64,000 nt of DNA from Bradyrhizobium icense (GTDB lineage: Bacteria; Pseudomonadota; Alphaproteobacteria; Rhizobiales; Xanthobacteraceae): NCBI RefSeq assembly GCF_001693385.1, contig NZ_CP016428.1:2356001-2420000 (forward strand). Reading direction: 5' to 3'. Below, one piece after another: positions 43,279-50,849 of the stretch (position 1 is its first letter; each line of letters starts with the position of its first letter). The position numbers were made by a program, and so were the translations under genes. The notes below the pieces were generated by a model. The model saw nothing but the letters and a program-made list of their open reading frames with translations, was not told where the DNA came from and made no database searches.

Positions 43279-44128
43279 CTGCACGCTCCGTCGATGGGAT
43301 GGGTGGTAAGGGCATCCAGTGTGTCGGAGGCCAGTAGGTCGTATTAAATTCGCCCCAGCCGACATACCCTTTGCGATCTTCTTCGCGGCGCCACCAAGTA
43401 ATGCTCATAACCGGGCCTTTTGCTCCATGATGAGAAAAGGCAAGGATTCTCGTACCATCCTTCGGCGCCGTCTCGACCGGCCTCCATTGCTGCTGCTCGA
43501 CCGAAGCGCGCAGAGCCTCTAGCTCGTTGACGACGCATACGGCGCTGTGACCTTCCTGCTTGCCGCAGTATTCGCAGACATCACCCGCTCTACCCGGAGA
43601 GCGATTAGAAGCGGCGTTGCGCTCTTTCCGCGCCTCATACCCCTGAATGCCGGAGGGTTGCACTTCGGACAGCACGGCGGTCGTGCGCTCGCACATTCCG
43701 CTATCGCTGTATTCGTCGGCCATATTGAGAACGATGCCGTCTCCAAAATCCTGCTCGCCCTGTGCAAGATGCCAGTCATGTTGCTCCTGCAGGGCCTTGC
43801 GAAGAGATTTATTTTGCCGGTAGAGCTTGACGCTTTCGGCGTGCCAATCCGGCTCTACGCCGCCACGAGGCATGGGGTCGCTCATCTGTCCGCACTGCGG
43901 GCTGAGGGTCGATGAATCTGAGGGTAAACCTTCGATCATGTGGCACACCATGGCGTCGGCCTGCACGGCGTCGAGAAGATTGGTTCCGATTGGCTCCCTG
44001 CGGTACTCGTGCGGCGTGCCTTTGTTACCAAGGCGCTCAAAGCTGATGCCGCCGTCTGGGTTGAAGTTCTCCGGCAGCTTCCAGTTCAGGAAGCGGTTCA
44101 CCATGTGTCTGACCTGATCTTCAGTCAT
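43271..44128 (-). CDS. phage protein with DUF551-like C-terminus
   Basis: 285 residues. The C-terminal 65 residues follow the DUF551 pattern (QWRPVETAPKDGTRILAFSH ... THWMPLPP), widespread in phage early operons and of unknown function. The N-terminal part (EDQVRHMVNRFLNWKLPENF ... IGTNLLDAVQADAMVCHMIE) resembles other phage early proteins. The middle holds a coiled stretch and a possible Cys-x2-Cys (DVCEYCGKQ). Confidence 0.7.
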   Translation of the reverse strand: MTEDQVRHMVNRFLNWKLPENFNPDGGISFERLGNKGTPHEYRREPIGTNLLDAVQADAMVCHMIEGLPSDSSTLSPQCGQMSDPMPRGGVEPDWHAESVKLYRQNKSLRKALQEQHDWHLAQGEQDFGDGIVLNMADEYSDSGMCERTTAVLSEVQPSGIQGYEARKERNAASNRSPGRAGDVCEYCGKQEGHSAVCVVNELEALRASVEQQQWRPVETAPKDGTRILAFSHHGAKGPVMSITWWRREEDRKGYVGWGEFNTTYWPPTHWMPLPPIPSTERADG

Positions 44129-44158
44129 CGCTCACTTCCTTTTCAGTTAGCTCTTTGC

Positions 44159-44506
44159 TCAACCAACCGGCTTGTGAGAGGGGGGACTGCTGGGTCGTGG
44201 CGGACCATTCTGCTGCTCGTTGCGATGGTCGCCGGCAGTGCCAACCCGGCTCTCTTCCGTTGCGTGCACGGCGGAGACGCCGACCGGCGGCATATAGTCG
44301 TTGATGATATTTATCTCGAGCGCGCCGCCGGCATTGAGAAGCTTCAGCTGCCCTGCGTCAGGCCGCCATGCAAAGCTGAACTGCGTGTAAGGGCCATACT
44401 TATCTTGGCGCACCCAGAGATCGCCACATGGGCCAGCTTCCTTTTCATTCCAATCGCGCGGCTTGCTAAAGTTGGCGGTGGCGTTCTTGATCTTTACGAA
44501 CGGCAT
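44159..44506 (-). CDS. phage protein, unknown function
   Basis: 115 residues; a beta-rich N-terminal domain (FVKIKNATANFSKPRDW, WVRQDKYGPYTQFSFAWR) and a disordered tail. No family recognised. Start ATG stands 48 nt after the preceding gene. Confidence 0.6.
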   Translation of the reverse strand: MPFVKIKNATANFSKPRDWNEKEAGPCGDLWVRQDKYGPYTQFSFAWRPDAGQLKLLNAGGALEINIINDYMPPVGVSAVHATEESRVGTAGDHRNEQQNGPPRPSSPPSHKPVG

Positions 44507-44554
44507 TTATTTAACCCCTCTCGGTTGAATTCGGTCATTAATTATGTTGGCCAC

Positions 44555-44719
44555 TCAAGACGGCTTATGAGTTTGGAAATGCCGCTCCTCGTAGGACTCG
44601 GCGACTGTTGTCAGAAAGTCCAGCTCTGCGCCCTCTGGTGAATCTGGCTTTGCGCCCATGAGCGCTTCGATGCGCTTTAGGACAGCTTGGTAAATCTCAA
44701 GCTCTGTATCTGGGGCCAT
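44555..44719 (-). CDS. tiny phage protein, unknown function
   Basis: 54 residues (APDTELEIYQAVLKRIEALM ... TVAESYEERHFQTHKPS). The ATG at 44719 is favoured; a TTG seven codons earlier has poorer context. No function assigned. Confidence 0.55.
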   Translation of the reverse strand: MAPDTELEIYQAVLKRIEALMGAKPDSPEGAELDFLTTVAESYEERHFQTHKPS

Positions 44720-44736
44720 GGCGGTCTGATTGTTCC

Positions 44737-45504
44737 TCAAGACGGCGTGTAACGAGCATCCGTTGATGACACGACTGCGATAATGCGCTCAGCCAATGCT
44801 GCGGCTGATGGGCGCTTCTCGGCATGGCATTCACGCCATACCCGGATCAGTTTCAGGACCTCGAAGTCCATGTCATCCGGTGATGGCGGGGAAGACAGAT
44901 CAGATGCCATGAGGCAATCCGCCATGTGCTCGATGAACTTAATATGCAGTCTATTGTTCGCGGCATACGAGACATCAGCAGCGATAATCGCATTGATGAA
45001 CTTTTGGCGCTGTTCGGGAGATGTCTTTCCGTTCATCTGTCCGGATGAAACAGGAGAAGGATCGTTCGGGCAGTCGTCATCGCAGGGCTCGCGCGTGCCG
45101 CAGTCAGAGCATGTTTCCTGCACCTGTGGCGGTTCGGCTGCCACAACTTCCACGTCACACGATCCCTCGCCTTGACATTCGGTGCATTCGTTTCGAATGC
45201 ACGGCTCGCCGATATACCCCGATCCTTGACAGTGCTGGCAGGTGCGATCCTGTAGCGACTTCTGTCCGAACGGAACAGGACTTGCGTTGCCGACGTGATA
45301 TCCGCCCTGGCCGTCAGGATACATAACAGGCAAAGTCAGTTTTTCCCCTTGGGCAGAACGCGCAGCCTTGGTGAACGCCTCAGTGGCCAACCTGTTAAGT
45401 TCGTCTGGATCTAGATCCAGAGGTGTTCTTTGGGCAGGAGCGCGAACCTCTCGCTCTTCATGAGACCACGATTGTTCGCTAAAGCGAAGTTCCTTCGTCA
45501 TCAT
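44737..45504 (-). CDS. phage protein with DnaJ-like zinc-finger motifs
   Basis: 255 residues. The centre has CQHCQGSGYIG and CTECQGEGSC, the CxxCxGxG signature of DnaJ-type zinc fingers, followed by another Cys cluster (CSDCGTREPCDDDCP). The C-terminal part is helical. Possibly a nucleic-acid or protein-binding early protein. The ATG overlaps the preceding gene's stop. Confidence 0.65.
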   Translation of the reverse strand: MMTKELRFSEQSWSHEEREVRAPAQRTPLDLDPDELNRLATEAFTKAARSAQGEKLTLPVMYPDGQGGYHVGNASPVPFGQKSLQDRTCQHCQGSGYIGEPCIRNECTECQGEGSCDVEVVAAEPPQVQETCSDCGTREPCDDDCPNDPSPVSSGQMNGKTSPEQRQKFINAIIAADVSYAANNRLHIKFIEHMADCLMASDLSSPPSPDDMDFEVLKLIRVWRECHAEKRPSAAALAERIIAVVSSTDARYTPS

Positions 45505-45623
45505 CTCACCCTCTCAATCTCTTCCCGCCGTTGATAATCGTTTGCGTCGCCAACGAAATGCAGAAATGCGCCGGCCGCGACAAAGCCCATGACGAAAATC
45601 ACCGCGTACAGCGCGCGGATCAT
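45501..45623 (-). CDS. 40-residue single-pass membrane protein
   Basis: Encodes M-I-R-A-L-Y-A then a membrane helix (VIFVMGFVAAGAFLHFVG) and a charged tail. Overlaps its neighbours by 4 nt on both sides (ATGATG patterns), which supports translation. Function unknown. Confidence 0.5.
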   Translation of the reverse strand: MIRALYAVIFVMGFVAAGAFLHFVGDANDYQRREEIERVR

Positions 45624-45712
45624 CCGAAGATCACCCAATAAGCTGCAAAGCCAAGGATGCACGGGAGAACCAGCGCGGCTGTGGCCGGGTCGATCGGAAC
45701 GAAAGGAGTCAT
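45620..45712 (-). CDS. 30-residue membrane peptide
   Basis: MTPFVPIDPATAALVLP followed by a hydrophobic helix ending AAYWVIFG. The start follows GAGGG; the stop overlaps the next ATG by 4 nt. A longer frame upstream is antisense-like. Tentative. Confidence 0.45.
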   Translation of the reverse strand: MTPFVPIDPATAALVLPCILGFAAYWVIFG

Positions 45713-45740
45713 GGTTTCCCTCGGGCTGTGGAACGGCGGA

Positions 45741-46265
45741 CTACTTTGCGTATCGCGCGGGAACATGTTCGCTCTGCTCGAAGTATTTGCAGGCCGCAGC
45801 GTCGTCTGGAATCTTGTCGCCAACTCGCTGTGTCATCTGTCGGTACTTGTTGCAGTCCGCCGGCAAGATCAGACCGCGCCACTTCCCATTCTTCGCGCGG
45901 TAGTCGTAGAGCTTGTGGTTCCAGAAGGCGCATTCTCGGCACGTCTTTAGCGCCGGGCCAGTGCCGGCAAAATGCGCCATGCCTGGATGAGTGGCGCGGG
46001 CGAGGGTGTCCACTGGTCCGGCAGTGAGATGATCTTGGATGTCTCGCTTGGTGGTTTTTTCGAGATGGCACGGCACGCAAAGGAAGGCGCAGTTCTGCAG
46101 GCTGTTGTCCCCGCCGATCGCAGCCGGAATGATGTGATCGAAGTGGCAAGGCTTGTGCGCGAGGTTCGCGTTGCAGCGCTCGCCGTTCGAAAGCAGGCCC
46201 TCGCAGAGGCCTTCGGCGCGTTCGCGCGCTTCCCGCATAGTGCGCTTGCTGAATTCCAGCCTCAT
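45741..46265 (-). CDS. HNH endonuclease
   Basis: 174 residues with a beta-beta-alpha-metal nuclease core: FDHIIPAAIGGDNSLQN followed by FLCVPCHLEKT, with Cys residues (GERCN, CHF) completing a structural zinc site. Could be a homing-type or packaging-associated nuclease. The C-terminal half (CRECAFWNHKLYDYRAKNG) is a separate Cys-containing domain. Overlaps the NinB gene by 4 nt. Confidence 0.85.
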   Translation of the reverse strand: MRLEFSKRTMREARERAEGLCEGLLSNGERCNANLAHKPCHFDHIIPAAIGGDNSLQNCAFLCVPCHLEKTTKRDIQDHLTAGPVDTLARATHPGMAHFAGTGPALKTCRECAFWNHKLYDYRAKNGKWRGLILPADCNKYRQMTQRVGDKIPDDAAACKYFEQSEHVPARYAK

Positions 46266-46663
46266 GCCGCCTCCGTCGCGTTCTGATCACGGAACACCAC
46301 GCCATGCCGCGCGCCGAATTCGTGAATGAGTTCGATCAGATCGCAGAATTCGTGCTTGGACAGATTCGAGGAAGAGCGGCCGAGGTTGACGACGCCTTCA
46401 CCGTTGAGGCTGGGGACTGGTCGCATCTCGCGATTGAGTGCATCCAGGAACAGGATTTTCCAATCATCGGGCGCCAGTTTCTGACCATGCCACGCAAGCT
46501 GCGTCGCAACTTCCGTGAGCATCGCCCACATCTTGTCGTTCTGGTCTTTGGTGCGCTTGGACTCCTTGAAGGTGACGCGCGTTCCTGCCGGCATCTTCCA
46601 GACCCAATTGGCGGCGCGCTCACGGTCGACGCGCCCGCAGAGGGTGACTTGCGCGCGGCTCAT
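46262..46663 (-). CDS. ninB: NinB-type recombination protein
   Basis: 133 residues matching the lambda NinB/Orf family: FKESKRTKDQNDKMWAMLTE, WHGQKLAPDDWKILFLDAL and EFCDLIELIHEFGARHGV. NinB binds single-stranded DNA and SSB and helps load recombinase in phage recombination. Cotranscribed with the Bet/RecT gene. Confidence 0.88.
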   Translation of the reverse strand: MSRAQVTLCGRVDRERAANWVWKMPAGTRVTFKESKRTKDQNDKMWAMLTEVATQLAWHGQKLAPDDWKILFLDALNREMRPVPSLNGEGVVNLGRSSSNLSKHEFCDLIELIHEFGARHGVVFRDQNATEAA

Positions 46664-47511
46664 ACGAGTTCACCTTCTCGACGTCGGTAAGCTCCAAGCA
46701 AGTCTTCTTCGTCCGGCGGGAACAGATGCTCTTTGTTCGGCTCAACCAGGGTTTCCCAGAGGTCATTCAGTTGGTCGCCGTCTGTGGCTTCGGCAAACCG
46801 GGCCATCACAGCGCGCACAAAGCCGTCCGAATCCTTGGCAGCATTGGGCAGGCCATCGGCCTTCGCAGTAGGCGGGATGACTTCCGTCTCAATGACGGGC
46901 ACCGCTTGCTCAGCCGCCTTTGCCTCGGTCGGGGCAGCGGGCGGTGCCGGCGGTTCGTCTTGGGGCGTCACATCCCGCATTTCGGCGATCTTCTCGCCCT
47001 CGTCCTCGTCATAGATGCCAGAGAAGCCGAACGCGTATCGCGCTGCCTGGATCATGGCCTTATGGCGCAGCATGCGGTGCTGCATTTTCCACGGCTCAGT
47101 CCCGCGCTTGCATTCCGACAGATATTCGGTGACCGTCACCGGACGACCGCGATCCTTGCGGAACATGCGGCAGGTGCAGGAAATCAGCTCGCCGCCCTCG
47201 CCGTGCTCCATGTCGAATTCGAAGCCGTCGCAAGCCTTGTGCGAGTTGACGAGGTTGATCCATCCATCGATGGAAACGACAGGGACGATCCCGCCGCCCT
47301 TCGCGGGGAAGGCGTAGATTTCCTTGGTGAGCGGGTTTAGCCCGTATTCCTTGGCGACAAGCAGGAAGGCGGCGAACTCTTCACGGCTGGCCTTCTGAAT
47401 GCAGGTGGCGCGAACCGTGGCCTCGAAAGCCTGCGGCTCCATGCCAAAGCGGGTTGCCATGTCGATCAGGACCGAGCGGCCCTGCGGCTTGATTGCAACT
47501 GCGTTGCTCAT
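46660..47511 (-). CDS. bet: RecT/Bet-family single-strand annealing protein
   Basis: 283 residues. RecT/Bet signatures include CIQKASREEFAAFLLVAKEY, GLNPLTKEIYAFPAKGGGIV, SIDGWINLVN and RMLRHKAMIQAARYAFGF. It anneals complementary single strands during phage recombination and replication. The C-terminal 90 residues are Pro/Ala/Glu-rich and probably disordered. No matching exonuclease is recognised beside it. Confidence 0.93.
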   Translation of the reverse strand: MSNAVAIKPQGRSVLIDMATRFGMEPQAFEATVRATCIQKASREEFAAFLLVAKEYGLNPLTKEIYAFPAKGGGIVPVVSIDGWINLVNSHKACDGFEFDMEHGEGGELISCTCRMFRKDRGRPVTVTEYLSECKRGTEPWKMQHRMLRHKAMIQAARYAFGFSGIYDEDEGEKIAEMRDVTPQDEPPAPPAAPTEAKAAEQAVPVIETEVIPPTAKADGLPNAAKDSDGFVRAVMARFAEATDGDQLNDLWETLVEPNKEHLFPPDEEDLLGAYRRREGELV

Positions 47512-48464
47512 GCTGCCCTCTGTTCCTCGGTGATGGAGACGCCTGGCACGGTGCCGCCGGCCGCCGCGACCTTCTCAGCCAGTTTCTGCAGGACTTCGGT
47601 GATCTGCGGGTTCTCGGCGAAGAAATCGAGAACGGCCTTCCGGTCGGTGATAGTGACAACCTTGATTGTGCGGAGTGCGACCGAACGACGGCCGCCGCTG
47701 CCGGCCTTGGGCGCCGCGCGCTGCTGCGCGGGTTCAGGGATGGGCTGCCCGGCCTTAGCCGCTTCTTCAGCCTTTCGGCGCGCTTCGGCTTCCGCGAGAC
47801 GACGCTTCTTCTCCTCGCCCACCAGAAACGGCGTAATGACCGCCTCCTTGATGCGCCTGTAGATGTCGGCGGTCCCAAGCAGAGGCTTCCATTTCGCCTG
47901 GACAGCAGCGGCGGCTTCGTCATGCGGCTTCTTCTCCGCGGCGCGGGCGGCGTCGGCTGTCTTTTGCAGTTCGGAAAGACGGTTCGCCAAGTCAGAGGCC
48001 CGGTCGGCGGCTGACTGATCTTCGGCCGGGCCGGCCTCGATTAGCTTTTGAGCATCGCGGGCTAGATCCTCGATGCGGTCCTTCAAGCCGTCGAACGAAT
48101 TCTCATCGGCGGCGCCGGTAGAATTCGCGCGGTCGCGAATGACAGCCTCGTGCTGATCCGGCCACGGCTCGCCAGCAATGACGGCCTTGTAAACCTCGTG
48201 CGTAATCGGAGCCTTAGACGCCCATAGCCAGCGCTCATTGGCAATTTGTTCGTTGACATCCTTGCCGCCGATCCTGCAGCGCAGATCGCCTTCTTTCCCA
48301 AACCAGTATGCAACCGGTTGCCACTCGCCATCGCGAGTCTTCAGCCTGTAGAAGCCGGCCTGCGGCTCGCCGTCGTGGATCGGCACAACTTCGCCGGCCA
48401 TGCGGCGGCGCCAGAAGTCGTACTGGTCCGTCGGGATGACGGAAACCTTCTCAACTGCGTTCAT
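47508..48464 (-). CDS. coiled-coil phage protein next to Bet
   Basis: 318 residues. An N-terminal domain (RLKTRDGEWQPVAYWFGKEG ... ERWLWASKAPITHEVYKAVI), a long coiled coil (LSELQKTADAARAAEKKPHD) and a basic C-terminal domain (VALRTIKVVTITDRKAVLDF). It lacks exonuclease motifs. Often found in phage recombination operons; function unknown. Confidence 0.7.
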   Translation of the reverse strand: MNAVEKVSVIPTDQYDFWRRRMAGEVVPIHDGEPQAGFYRLKTRDGEWQPVAYWFGKEGDLRCRIGGKDVNEQIANERWLWASKAPITHEVYKAVIAGEPWPDQHEAVIRDRANSTGAADENSFDGLKDRIEDLARDAQKLIEAGPAEDQSAADRASDLANRLSELQKTADAARAAEKKPHDEAAAAVQAKWKPLLGTADIYRRIKEAVITPFLVGEEKKRRLAEAEARRKAEEAAKAGQPIPEPAQQRAAPKAGSGGRRSVALRTIKVVTITDRKAVLDFFAENPQITEVLQKLAEKVAAAGGTVPGVSITEEQRAA

Positions 48465-48793
48465 GACGTGCGCTCCAAACAGCTACGGATGACTTCCAGA
48501 TCGGGGGAAAGCGGGGCTTCGGTGACGATCGCGCCAACATCAAACTGAGTGAGCGCGTAGTCTGTCGCCTCGGTGATCTCGCCAAGCGAGGACAGCTCGT
48601 CCATCGCGGTCTCATAGAGGCGGCGGGCTTCGGCCGTGGCCTCGTGGAATTCACGCTGCGCGGCGGCGCGCTCGCGGTCCCAGCGCGGGGCGCCGCGGTA
48701 CGCGGCAGCAACTCCCATCCGGCTGTTGTATTCATTGAGCTGGGGCTTCGTGACCCGGGCGAACCATTTGCCCATGCTCTCTTCGTCGGTCAT
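48461..48793 (-). CDS. first gene of the leftward phage operon, unknown function
   Basis: 110 residues, helical with a coiled-coil centre (REFHEATAEARRLYETAMDE). No domain recognised. It is the first gene behind the left promoter; start ATG after GGGAGC. The stop overlaps the next ATG. Confidence 0.65.
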   Translation of the reverse strand: MTDEESMGKWFARVTKPQLNEYNSRMGVAAAYRGAPRWDRERAAAQREFHEATAEARRLYETAMDELSSLGEITEATDYALTQFDVGAIVTEAPLSPDLEVIRSCLERTS

Positions 48794-48819
48794 GTCGTGC
48801 TCCCGTGTTGATGGGAAAC

Positions 48820-48854
48820 ACCCTATGGGAAATTTCCTGTATTGTAAACAGGAA
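48820..48854 (-). promoter_or_regulatory. left operator/promoter (OL/pL-like)
   Basis: On the minus strand: -35 TTTACA (48843-48848), 17-nt spacer, -10 TAGGGT (48820-48825). The spacer contains the 19-bp core ATGGGAAATTTCCTGTATT (48825-48843), repeated exactly at 49713-49731, and an inverted pair TTCCTGT-N7-ACAGGAA spans 48834-48854. Repressor bound here would block the leftward operon. Confidence 0.75.
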
Positions 48855-48868
48855 AATTACAATCGCCC

Positions 48869-48901
48869 AAAAATAATTCAGCCCCGGGGTTAACCGGGGC
48901 T
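48869..48901 (-). terminator. Rho-independent terminator after the repressor gene
   Basis: Stem AGCCCCGG / CCGGGGCT with a short loop, followed on the minus strand by GAATTATTTTT. It separates the repressor transcript from the leftward operon. Confidence 0.7.
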
Positions 48902-48918
48902 ATAAAAACTTGGTTTCG

Positions 48919-49653
48919 CTACGAGAAATAGCTTCCTACGACCCTATGGCGAATCTGCCATTCGCTCTTTTTCAGGGTGAAATCTTTCGGTGGATTGTAT
49001 TGGCGGACCTTCCAGACCGCCTCGGTTTCGCCCCGGTACTCCTTGATAGCGGCGTGTGTTGTGCCATCCTCGGCGTGGCTGCGGAACAGGCAGTAATCGC
49101 CTGGCCTTGGTGGCAGGTGGGGGTTGATGAGAGCTATCGATCCGGCCCTAAGCGCTGGGTCCATTGAATCGCCCGTCACGATCATCCCGTACCCGTCCTT
49201 AACCCTAAGAAGAGGGTCAGGGCGGACTACCCAGTCCACCGGCTCATTGGTCACTATTAACGCCCCGCTGCCACCTTGCGCGGTCCCAAAGACCGGCAAA
49301 TCCTTATCCCCTACCAGTTGCGCCCCCGGCGTGATGGCTGGGGCTGGTTGTTGATTTTGAGGCAGATTATAGGCGCGGGGCTGGTCCACAACTAAACTTT
49401 CACGGGAACTCACATTAGTTTTAACGTATTCCCTTTTAGGCAAAATTGACGAAGGGCCGCGTAGCTGGTCCTCGGAAACGTTAAGGATTCCAGCCAAAAC
49501 TATGCGATCTCGCTCATGCAATTCCCGGGGAGACCCTCTCTTTAGGAACTGCTGCAGATAGGTTTCATTTCGGCCAAGCCGGTTCGAGACCTCGGCCATG
49601 TTGAGACCGAGTTCCTGCAGCCGATCGAGAATCAGTTTTCGCACCACATCCAT
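48919..49653 (-). CDS. CI-like repressor, HTH plus S24 peptidase domain
   Basis: 244 residues. The N-terminal helix-turn-helix (LNMAEVSNRLGRNETYLQQF) is followed by a linker and a LexA/CI-type S24 domain with catalytic Ser163 (VTGDSMDP) and Lys204 (AAIKEYRG). A canonical Ala-Gly cleavage site is not evident (FGTAQGG is the nearest), so RecA-stimulated self-cleavage is likely but unproven. It should maintain lysogeny by binding the two operators that flank it. Strong AGGGAGG ribosome-binding site. Confidence 0.9.
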   Translation of the reverse strand: MDVVRKLILDRLQELGLNMAEVSNRLGRNETYLQQFLKRGSPRELHERDRIVLAGILNVSEDQLRGPSSILPKREYVKTNVSSRESLVVDQPRAYNLPQNQQPAPAITPGAQLVGDKDLPVFGTAQGGSGALIVTNEPVDWVVRPDPLLRVKDGYGMIVTGDSMDPALRAGSIALINPHLPPRPGDYCLFRSHAEDGTTHAAIKEYRGETEAVWKVRQYNPPKDFTLKKSEWQIRHRVVGSYFS

Positions 49654-49704
49654 AACCTCCCTATAGGAGATTACCTTTAAGGAAATGAACTAGGAACTGC
49701 CCTG

Positions 49705-49737
49705 TTGACAGGATGGGAAATTTCCTGTATTTCCTGT
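49705..49737 (+). promoter_or_regulatory. right operator/promoter (OR/pR-like)
   Basis: -35 TTGACA (49705-49710), 17-nt spacer, -10 TATTTC (49728-49733). The spacer holds the same 19-bp core (49713-49731) as the left operator, with further TTCCTGT half-sites at 49722 and 49731. The first rightward ATG is at 49741, so a transcript from this promoter would have almost no leader. Confidence 0.75.
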
Positions 49738-49740
49738 TCT

Positions 49741-49965
49741 ATGACTATTCATCCTGCCATCCGATTGCTGATCGCCGAGATCGAGGTCTTCCGGGGAAAA
49801 ACCGGAATGAGTTCAACGGCCTTTGGCACGCTTTCCCTGAATGACCCCAAGTTCGTCAGCGACCTCCACAAGGGCAGGACCCCTAGTCTTTCCACCATGG
49901 ACAAGGTGAGGGCGTTCATGCAGGCGAACGATCGCGCGCCGTCGGAACACGCGGGCGCAGCATGA
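49741..49965 (+). CDS. small DNA-binding protein at the Cro position
   Basis: 74 residues (TIHPAIRLLIAEIEVF ... SSTAFGTLSLNDPKFVSDLH ... STMDKVRAFM). It is a compact Cro/CI-type helix-turn-helix-like module without a recognised family name; first gene of the rightward operon, so it may be the Cro analogue. The same module appears at the N-terminus of the methyltransferase at 17722. Confidence 0.7.
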   Translation: MTIHPAIRLLIAEIEVFRGKTGMSSTAFGTLSLNDPKFVSDLHKGRTPSLSTMDKVRAFMQANDRAPSEHAGAA

Positions 49966-50096
49966 ACACATCGACCCCCATTGCGTCAGTTGCATCCTCT
50001 CCTGACGCGATAGCGCCGGCTGCGGCGATGCTCCAGCCCCCATCCCAGGTCGCTGCCGGCGCAAGCAATTCACAGCACATGCGGAGAGTATCATGA
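49962..50096 (+). CDS. 44-residue phage protein, tentative
   Basis: M-N-T-S-T-P-I-A start overlapping the previous stop by ATGA, Ala/Pro/Ser-rich with no domain. Its own stop overlaps a further ATG. Supported mainly by the overlap pattern. Confidence 0.4.
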   Translation: MNTSTPIASVASSPDAIAPAAAMLQPPSQVAAGASNSQHMRRVS

Positions 50097-50353
50097 CGCA
50101 TCACCGTCATTTCGGGCTTGCAAGCGCAACGAGCCGGATCGCGTCGGGGGGACAACCACGATCCGGCTCTCACCACCGCGCAATTACGCCGCGCGATCTC
50201 TCATCTCTTCCGCCGCTTCCCCGCGGCTCTCTCCTCAAACCGTCTGAGGTCTCTGATCCTCCGGTTCACAAATTCCAGGCGTTCGAGAGCGCGCTTCTCT
50301 TCATCACTACTGCTGCTGCGCTCGTCGTCGCGTTGGTCCTTCTGTTCGTCTAG
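50093..50353 (+). CDS. possible small phage protein with C-terminal helix, alternative to the minus-strand frame
   Basis: 86 residues starting by ATGA overlap, ending in a hydrophobic helix (LLFITTAAALVVALVLLFV). The hydrophobic end is exactly antisense to an acidic stretch of the minus-strand frame at 50201-50434, so at most one of the two is likely real. Confidence 0.3.
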   Translation: MTHHRHFGLASATSRIASGGQPRSGSHHRAITPRDLSSLPPLPRGSLLKPSEVSDPPVHKFQAFESALLFITTAAALVVALVLLFV

Positions 50354-50434
50354 TCGCAGATATCTGGTGACGTTCGCTGTTAGCGCAGCGAACGAGATAA
50401 AGCTGAACGGTTCGTTGTCGTTGTCCGCCTTCAT
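50201..50434 (-). CDS. possible charged small protein, antisense to the rightward operon
   Basis: 77 residues (MKADNDNEPFSFISFAALTA ... RRIRDLRRFEERAAGKRRKR) with a protein-like composition and charged coiled C-terminus. It runs against the surrounding genes. The start lies in an inverted repeat. Kept as an alternative to the plus-strand frame. Confidence 0.4.
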   Translation of the reverse strand: MKADNDNEPFSFISFAALTANVTRYLRLDEQKDQRDDERSSSSDEEKRALERLEFVNRRIRDLRRFEERAAGKRRKR

Positions 50435-50456
50435 GTCCGGAACAAAAACATGAAGG
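50428..50456. promoter_or_regulatory. inverted repeat before a rightward gene
   Basis: CCTTCATGT-N11-ACATGAAGG, perfect 9-bp arms. The right arm runs into AAGGAG, the ribosome-binding site of the next gene, so the hairpin could limit its translation, or act as an operator. Confidence 0.4.
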
Positions 50457-50465
50457 AGTTTTCAA

Positions 50466-50846
50466 GTGTGCAAAAAGCGTCTGCGTAAACAGGGGCCACC
50501 AATGAACGATGCTGTGTATCTCGATCAAGCTGCGATCTGGTCGAAAGACCTGACGCGGATGAAAGCGAGGGGTCCCGGCGACACCGAGAACGCAATGCGC
50601 CAGATCGAGCGTGAGTATGGAGTTGATTACGGATTCCTCTGGTCGCTTCGCTATCGCCGGGACCGACTGAGGACAATCAGCATCTCGGTCTACGAGAGCA
50701 TCAGGGCGGCTTATCGCGCAGAGTGTGCGGCACAAATGCGAAAGCTGGAAAATGAAATTAAGCGAACCGAGGAAATCGCCGGGTCTGATGTCAATTCAGT
50801 TCGCTCGGCTAAGGCTCTTCTTCAGCAGAGTGTGGGCAAGGATTAG
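50466..50846 (+). CDS. phage protein, unknown function
   Basis: 126 residues from a GTG with AAGGAG at good spacing (an ATG at 50502 would give 114). Helical and basic (DTENAMRQIEREYGVDYGFL; RAECAAQMRKLENEIKRTEE). Possibly DNA-binding. No family recognised. Confidence 0.6.
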   Translation: MCKKRLRKQGPPMNDAVYLDQAAIWSKDLTRMKARGPGDTENAMRQIEREYGVDYGFLWSLRYRRDRLRTISISVYESIRAAYRAECAAQMRKLENEIKRTEEIAGSDVNSVRSAKALLQQSVGKD

Positions 50847-50849
50847 ACG

